A DNA stretch of 64,000 bases, taken from contig NZ_JBMHJM010000001.1 of the NCBI RefSeq assembly GCF_049747295.1, positions 1,550,001 to 1,614,000 of the forward strand, written 5' to 3'. Below the pieces are notes generated by a model. The model did not search any database. It was not told the origin of the DNA and saw nothing but the letters and a program-made list of their open reading frames with translations. The position numbers and the translations under genes are program-made. Source of the DNA: Afipia sp049747295 (lineage in GTDB: Bacteria > Pseudomonadota > Alphaproteobacteria > Rhizobiales > Xanthobacteraceae). Within the stretch, counting starts at the first letter, position 1, and every line of letters starts with the position of its first letter. Below are positions 60,124 to 64,000 of the stretch, one piece after another.

Positions 60124-62283
60124 ATGAAACGTATCGATGCCAGCGGATTGAAGATCGCGCCTGCCCTGTTTGACTTTATCGCCAAAGAAGCAACCGCCGA
60201 CACCGGCGTTTCACCCGATGCGTTTTGGGCCGGACTTGCCGCGATCGTGAACGACCTGGCGCCCCGCAATCGCGAGTTGCTGGCATTCCGCGATACGCTT
60301 CAGGCCAAGATCGACGACTGGCACAAGGCCCACAAAGGCAAGCCGTTCGACATGAATGCCTATACGGCATTCTTGAAGGAGATCGGCTACCTGCTCCCGG
60401 AGCCCGTTGCGAAGGAAGTGCAGACCGCGAACGTCGATGAGGAAATCGCCCGCATGTTCGGCCCACAGCTCGTGGTGCCGCTCACCAATGCGCGATACTC
60501 ACTCAACGCGGCGAATGCACGCTGGGGCAGCCTTTACGATGCGCTCTACGGCACCGATGCGATCCCGCACGACCCGAGTGAGAGCGGCAAGGGCTACAAC
60601 AAGGCGCGCGGCGACAAGGTCATCGCCAAAGCGAAGTCGTTCCTTGATCAGGCTGCACCGCTTGCGACCGGCAATCACAGCGACGTCACGGCCTACAGCA
60701 TCGAGAGCGGACAGCTCGCAGCCAAGCTGAAGAGCGGCAACGCAACCGCACTGAAAAACAAGGCGCAGCTTGTCGGCTATCAGGGCGACGCGGCAGCTCC
60801 GAGCGCGATCCTGCTCGTCAACAACGGCCTGCACATCGACGTGCAGATCGATCGCAACCATGTCATCGGCAAGGACGATGCGGCCGGCGTCTCCGACATG
60901 ATCCTCGAAGCGGCAGTCAGCACCATTCTCGATATGGAAGACAGCGTCGCCGCGGTTGACGCCGACGACAAGGTCCTGGTCTATCGCAACGTGCTCGGCC
61001 TGATGAACGGGACGCTGTCTGCGGACTTCGAAAAGGGCGGCAAAACCATGACCCGCGCCCTCAATACCGACCGCGTCTACAAAGGCGTGGATGGCAAAGA
61101 GGTGAAGCTCCACGGCCGCAGCATGATGCTGATCCGCAACGTCGGCCACCACATGTTCACCGACACCGTGCTTGACGCGAAGGGCGAGGAAATTCCGGAA
61201 GGCATCCTCGATGCCGCGGTCTCTGGCTTGCTCGCAATCCACGACGTGAAGGGCAAGTCCCAGCTCAAGAACAGCCGCAAGGGCTCGGTCTATATCGTCA
61301 AGCCGAAGATGCACGGCCCGGATGAAGTTGCGCTCACGGTCGAGATTTTCGGCCGCGTCGAAAAGATGCTGTCGCTGCCTGCCAACACGCTGAAGGTCGG
61401 CATCATGGATGAGGAGCGCCGCACCACGGTGAACCTCGCTGCCTGCATTCAGAATGCAGCTCAGCGCATCTGCTTCATCAACACCGGCTTCCTCGACCGT
61501 ACCGGTGACGAGATCCACACCTCGATCGAAGCGGGCCCGATGATCCGCAAGAACGACATGAAGGCGCAGCCCTGGATCAAGGCCTACGAGGACTGGAACG
61601 TCGACATCGGTCTCGCCAATGGCCTGCCGGGCCACGCCCAGATCGGCAAAGGCATGTGGGCCGCACCGGACAAGATGGCCGACATGATTGCGCAGAAGGT
61701 CGCGCACCCGCAGGCCGGCGCGAGCACGGCGTGGGTCCCCTCGCCGACCGCGGCGACGCTGCACGCCCTGCACTATCACCAGGTCGATGTGCATGCCCGC
61801 CAGGAAGAACTGAAGACCCGCACCAAGGCGAAGCTCTCCGACATTCTCACCATTCCAGTTTCGCAATCGAACTGGGCACCGGATGATGTGAAGCAGGAGA
61901 TCGACAACAACTGTCAGGGTATTCTTGGTTACGTCGTGCGTTGGATCGACCAGGGCGTCGGCTGCTCCAAGGTGCCGGACATTCACGATGTCGGCCTGAT
62001 GGAAGACCGCGCAACGCTGCGCATTTCAAGCCAGCATCTGGCGAACTGGCTGCTGCAGGGCGTCGTAACCCGGGATCAGGTGATGGAGTCCCTGAAGCGC
62101 ATGGCGATTGTCGTCGACAAGCAGAACGCCGGCGATCCGCTGTACCGCCCGATGGCACCATCGTTCGATGGCGTTGCCTTCAAGGCGGCGTGCGATCTGG
62201 TCTTCAAGGGGCGAGAGCAGCCGAACGGCTACACCGAGTTCATTCTCCACGCACGCCGCAAGGAAGCCAAACTCGCCGGCTGA
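60124..62283 (+). CDS. glcB: Malate synthase G
   Basis: 719 residues, the length of the G isoform. 'NARWGSLYDALYGTDAIP', 'LLVNNGLHIDVQID', 'ILDMEDSVAAVDADDKVLVYRN', 'KPKMHGPDEVALTVE', 'GIMDEERRTTVNLAACI' and 'GLPGHAQIGKGMWAAPDKM' follow the family from the N-terminal clasp to the barrel. It condenses glyoxylate with acetyl-CoA to malate. ATG 60124 is the start; the frame can extend to a TTG at 60100. A downstream hairpin lies at 62299-62338. Confidence 0.97.
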   Translation: MKRIDASGLKIAPALFDFIAKEATADTGVSPDAFWAGLAAIVNDLAPRNRELLAFRDTLQAKIDDWHKAHKGKPFDMNAYTAFLKEIGYLLPEPVAKEVQTANVDEEIARMFGPQLVVPLTNARYSLNAANARWGSLYDALYGTDAIPHDPSESGKGYNKARGDKVIAKAKSFLDQAAPLATGNHSDVTAYSIESGQLAAKLKSGNATALKNKAQLVGYQGDAAAPSAILLVNNGLHIDVQIDRNHVIGKDDAAGVSDMILEAAVSTILDMEDSVAAVDADDKVLVYRNVLGLMNGTLSADFEKGGKTMTRALNTDRVYKGVDGKEVKLHGRSMMLIRNVGHHMFTDTVLDAKGEEIPEGILDAAVSGLLAIHDVKGKSQLKNSRKGSVYIVKPKMHGPDEVALTVEIFGRVEKMLSLPANTLKVGIMDEERRTTVNLAACIQNAAQRICFINTGFLDRTGDEIHTSIEAGPMIRKNDMKAQPWIKAYEDWNVDIGLANGLPGHAQIGKGMWAAPDKMADMIAQKVAHPQAGASTAWVPSPTAATLHALHYHQVDVHARQEELKTRTKAKLSDILTIPVSQSNWAPDDVKQEIDNNCQGILGYVVRWIDQGVGCSKVPDIHDVGLMEDRATLRISSQHLANWLLQGVVTRDQVMESLKRMAIVVDKQNAGDPLYRPMAPSFDGVAFKAACDLVFKGREQPNGYTEFILHARRKEAKLAG

Positions 62284-62298
62284 TCACAAACACACGGC

Positions 62299-62338
62299 GC
62301 GATGTCGCATCGTTTATCAGGAACGATCGCGACATCGC
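62299..62338. repeat. Strong hairpin between glcB and csbD-type gene
   Basis: GCGATGTCGCATCGTT (62299-62314) pairs with AACGATCGCGACATCGC (62322-62338) with one bulged C, 7-nt loop. No T-run, so it may protect the 3' end of glcB mRNA or act as a weak terminator. Confidence 0.75.
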
Positions 62339-62379
62339 ACCGTTATCGGTCACGTTCCATTTAAAAAGGGAGATGGCCG

Positions 62380-62580
62380 ATGGACTGGAATCGCATTGAA
62401 GGGAACTGGAAGCAGTTCAAGGGTTCAGCCAAAGAGAAGTGGGGCAAGCTGACCGATGACGATCTCGATGTCATTGAAGGCCGCCGCGAACAGCTCGAAG
62501 GCAAGCTTCAGCAGCGTTATGGTTACGCCAAGGATCAGGTTCACAAGGACGTGGATGATTGGTTCGGCACGTTGAAGTGA
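62380..62580 (+). CDS. CsbD-family stress protein
   Basis: 66 residues: 'MDWNRIEGNWKQFKGSAKEKWGKLTDDDLDVIEG ... LQQRYGYAKDQVHKDVDDWFG' is the full CsbD/YjbJ pattern, an abundant helical protein of general stress. Function not known. AGGGAG 7 nt before ATG. Own terminator at 62609. Confidence 0.95.
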   Translation: MDWNRIEGNWKQFKGSAKEKWGKLTDDDLDVIEGRREQLEGKLQQRYGYAKDQVHKDVDDWFGTLK

Positions 62581-62608
62581 GTGTCCTTGGAAGTGAGTTT
62601 CTCTCACG

Positions 62609-62645
62609 AAAAGCCCCGGCAACAATGCCGGGGCTTTTTTGTTTT
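62609..62645 (+). terminator. Rho-independent terminator after the CsbD-type gene
   Basis: AAGCCCCGGC (62611-62620) pairs with GCCGGGGCTT (62627-62636), loop AACAAT, followed by TTTTTTGTTTT. It also serves as a boundary to the opposite-strand small gene. Confidence 0.95.
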
Positions 62646-62664
62646 AATTCCTTGGCAAAGAATT

Positions 62665-62826
62665 TCAGAACACGGCGAGATATTTCAGCATCGAAACGAT
62701 GCCGATGATCACCACGATGGCTCTCGCGATCTGCTTCGCGCGCCCATCGATCGGCAACATGTTGATGAGATAAAGAACCAGGATAACGACAAGAAACGTA
62801 ATCAAGATGCTTATCAGTATCGCCAT
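62665..62826 (-). CDS. Small 53-residue membrane protein (Thivi_2564-like)
   Basis: ATG 62826 to TGA 62665-62667. Two hydrophobic helices (residues 2-21 and 34-53) join at NMLPIDGRAKQIA, matching the small Thivi_2564-type membrane proteins, whose role is unknown. AGGGG lies 6 nt before the ATG. Terminates close to the shared terminator. Confidence 0.75.
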   Translation of the reverse strand: MAILISILITFLVVILVLYLINMLPIDGRAKQIARAIVVIIGIVSMLKYLAVF

Positions 62827-62925
62827 GATCACCCCTCATGAGACCGGACTCGATGAAGGCACGCAACGCGTGCCATATCGGATCCAACGGTCGCCATCAG
62901 GATTGGTTCCCGTTCGGGAACAACG

Positions 62926-63579
62926 TTATTGAGCAGCAACTACGGGCAACTGCCCGAACTTCGCCCGCAAGGACTGAGGGGCCGGCGTGAAGTTGAGCTC
63001 CGCGCTGCGGCGGCTGCGGCCAACGACCATCAAACCGTCTGCACCGGCCACGATGTCGCCCTTGCGCAAGGTCGGATCGTCTTCAACCTTCATGGGCGCG
63101 AGACCGAACGCATCCTTTCCATTGCAGGTGCATCCGGCAACCAGTTCGTTACGATAGCGAAACGCGTTCGGCATGTCCGAATAGGATTTTCCGCTGTCGG
63201 TCGAAGCCTCGTCGATCGATGAGCCGCGATAAATTTTGGTCTCGCTGGCCGGGCAGAAATTGCTGCACATCTCCGCGCTGCTCTGCCCTTCGCGCACAGC
63301 GACCGGGAAATAGCGGCCATCACACGTTCGCACGCAAAAGGCGGTCGCGGATTCACGGTGCGGACGATAGACATAGACCCGTTGAGGTCGATCAAACCCC
63401 GTGCCCGGATCAGCATAGCCTAAGGATTGCTGCGCAGGTCTGGGATTACAGCCGCCGAAAAATTGCGTGAACGGATCACACGCGCCTTGCGCATGAGAAG
63501 GGACGATAAGATCGCCGTGAAATGCAAAGAGGAGAAGCGCGAAGGTCGAAGCGATTTTCAGACACGTTGAAACATGCAT
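62926..63579 (-). CDS. DUF2865 exported protein
   Basis: 217 residues. Signal peptide ending near 'VPSHAQG' (about residue 32), then 'CDPFTQFFGGCNPR', 'ATAFCVRTCDGRYFPV', 'CSNFCPASETKIYRG', 'CTCNGKDAFGLAPM': a Cys-rich periplasmic protein typical of DUF2865 in Rhizobiales. ATG 63579 has AAGAGG. Function unknown. Next to the L,D-transpeptidase gene on the same strand. Confidence 0.9.
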   Translation of the reverse strand: MHVSTCLKIASTFALLLFAFHGDLIVPSHAQGACDPFTQFFGGCNPRPAQQSLGYADPGTGFDRPQRVYVYRPHRESATAFCVRTCDGRYFPVAVREGQSSAEMCSNFCPASETKIYRGSSIDEASTDSGKSYSDMPNAFRYRNELVAGCTCNGKDAFGLAPMKVEDDPTLRKGDIVAGADGLMVVGRSRRSAELNFTPAPQSLRAKFGQLPVVAAQ

Positions 63580-63649
63580 CACGAACCTCTTGGCGGGCAC
63601 TTCACACTTCAACCAACGAGACCTCTAAACGGCGTTTCAAAACACGCGT

Positions 63650-64000
63650 TTAATATAATCCCGACATCTTGATGTTTTGTGACAGGCCACCCGCGGACGG
63701 CACATTCATCGAGAGACGCCCGCGACCCGCCAGTTTTTCTTCAATTTGAATTGGCTTGTTCTTGGGAAGAACGACGACCTTCGTGCCTATGCTGACGCGA
63801 TTGAACAGATCCTGCACGTCAGTGTTGGTCAGCCGAATGCAGCCACTCGATACGAACTTGCCAATGGTCGAAGGATCATTGGTGCCGTGAATGCGATAGG
63901 CGCTGGAGCCGAGATACATCGCAGCCGCTCCAAGCGGATTTCCCGGACCGCCTGCAACAAACCGCGGCAGATAAGGCTGGCGCGCGATCATTTCTGCCGG
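63650..64000 (-). CDS. L,D-transpeptidase (YkuD domain), C-terminal part, cut by window edge
   Basis: The reading frame is open to the window edge and gives the C-terminal 117 residues. 'AMYLGSSAYRIHGTNDPSTIGKFVSSGCIRLTNTDVQDLF' is the YkuD catalytic region with His and the Cys in SSGCIRL. It makes 3-3 peptidoglycan crosslinks or attaches proteins to the wall. Stop TAA at 63650. The signal peptide and start are outside the window. Confidence 0.93.
   Translation of the reverse strand, partial: PAEMIARQPYLPRFVAGGPGNPLGAAAMYLGSSAYRIHGTNDPSTIGKFVSSGCIRLTNTDVQDLFNRVSIGTKVVVLPKNKPIQIEEKLAGRGRLSMNVPSAGGLSQNIKMSGLY

Noticed and set aside
60499..61986. 495-residue frame on - opposite malate synthase G
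   Set aside because: Antisense shadow of glcB; rich in Arg/Asp/Val in a pattern produced by codon bias, without any recognisable motif.
1..64000. CRISPR array, prophage, insertion sequence, toxin-antitoxin or restriction system
   Set aside because: No regularly spaced direct repeats, transposase, integrase, capsid or toxin-type gene pair was seen; the HNH protein belongs to a widespread chromosomal family and has no methylase or phage neighbour.

Overview
The window is GC-rich, densely packed chromosomal DNA from an alphaproteobacterium. The gene content (lysA-lipoprotein-argH-tlpA order, TIGR02302/DUF4175 protein, GrlR-family protein, DUF2865, DUF2849-cysI-DUF934-cysH, fused cysNC, an NdvA-type glucan exporter, extra-long Lys/Ala-rich tails) points to the Hyphomicrobiales, most likely Nitrobacteraceae (Bradyrhizobium / Afipia / Oligotropha / Rhodopseudomonas / Nitrobacter). 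This assignment comes from remembered protein families and gene order, not from a search. No plasmid, phage, transposase or CRISPR feature was seen. It reads as ordinary core chromosome with small accessory patches.

Layout. 1-0.7 kb: a cut VOC protein and an ArsR-type regulator with a readable promoter/operator. 0.8-8 kb: TIGR02302 protein, an isoprenylcysteine-methyltransferase-like protein, lysA, a small lipoprotein, argH, and a divergent TlpA-type thioredoxin. 8.1-11.1 kb: a second ArsR regulator heading a run of small stress or detoxification-type genes (SRPBCC, GST, a 49-residue unknown, DUF1428, two VOC proteins). 11.2-15.1 kb: YjfB-like protein, hydroxybutyryl-CoA dehydrogenase, etfBA, cobalamin adenosyltransferase, HIG1-like protein. 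15.2-21.1 kb: BrkB-family protein, a hybrid histidine kinase with a histone-like tail, gluQRS, a pair of long hairpins, AlkA-type glycosylase, DUF2855, HNH nuclease. 21.2-25.7 kb: SDR/GlxA divergent pair, HU, lrgAB-like pair, LssY-domain protein. 25.8-29.7 kb: two divergent small exported Cys-bracketed proteins, AbrB-family membrane protein, dsbB, tRNA-Leu(CAA), GrlR-family protein. 29.7-37.9 kb: TonB siderophore receptor, thioesterase, nitronate monooxygenase, YqaA, hisE, exported proteins, an orphan ABC binding protein. 38-48 kb: NdvA-type exporter, D,D-carboxypeptidase, acyl-CoA ligase, DUF924, flippase, hydroxybutyrate dehydrogenase, patatin, CAP lipoprotein. 48.2-59.9 kb: a complete assimilatory sulfate module. 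60-64 kb: malate synthase G, CsbD, a 53-residue membrane protein, DUF2865, and a cut L,D-transpeptidase.

How genes work together. The sulfate block is the clearest system: sbp-cysT-cysW-cysA imports sulfate, cysD-cysNC activates it to APS/PAPS, cysH reduces it to sulfite, cysI reduces sulfite to sulfide, and cysG makes the siroheme for cysI; cysG and cysD diverge from one AT-rich control region. EtfAB, hydroxybutyryl-CoA dehydrogenase, FadD, hydroxybutyrate dehydrogenase and malate synthase G fit a metabolism using fatty acids, hydroxybutyrate and C2 units.

The most interesting non-coding signals are: (i) an operator AACCA-N2-TGGTT shared by the two ArsR paralogs, one of which seems to make a leaderless mRNA with the operator on its start codon; (ii) three intergenic hairpins of the same build (15-16 bp perfect stem, 22-24 nt loop); (iii) a CTAGYGTCY-type motif repeated around two of those hairpins and at the yqaA stop codon; (iv) repeated boxes in the sulfate control regions. 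I did not find anything that can confidently be called a new multi-gene system.
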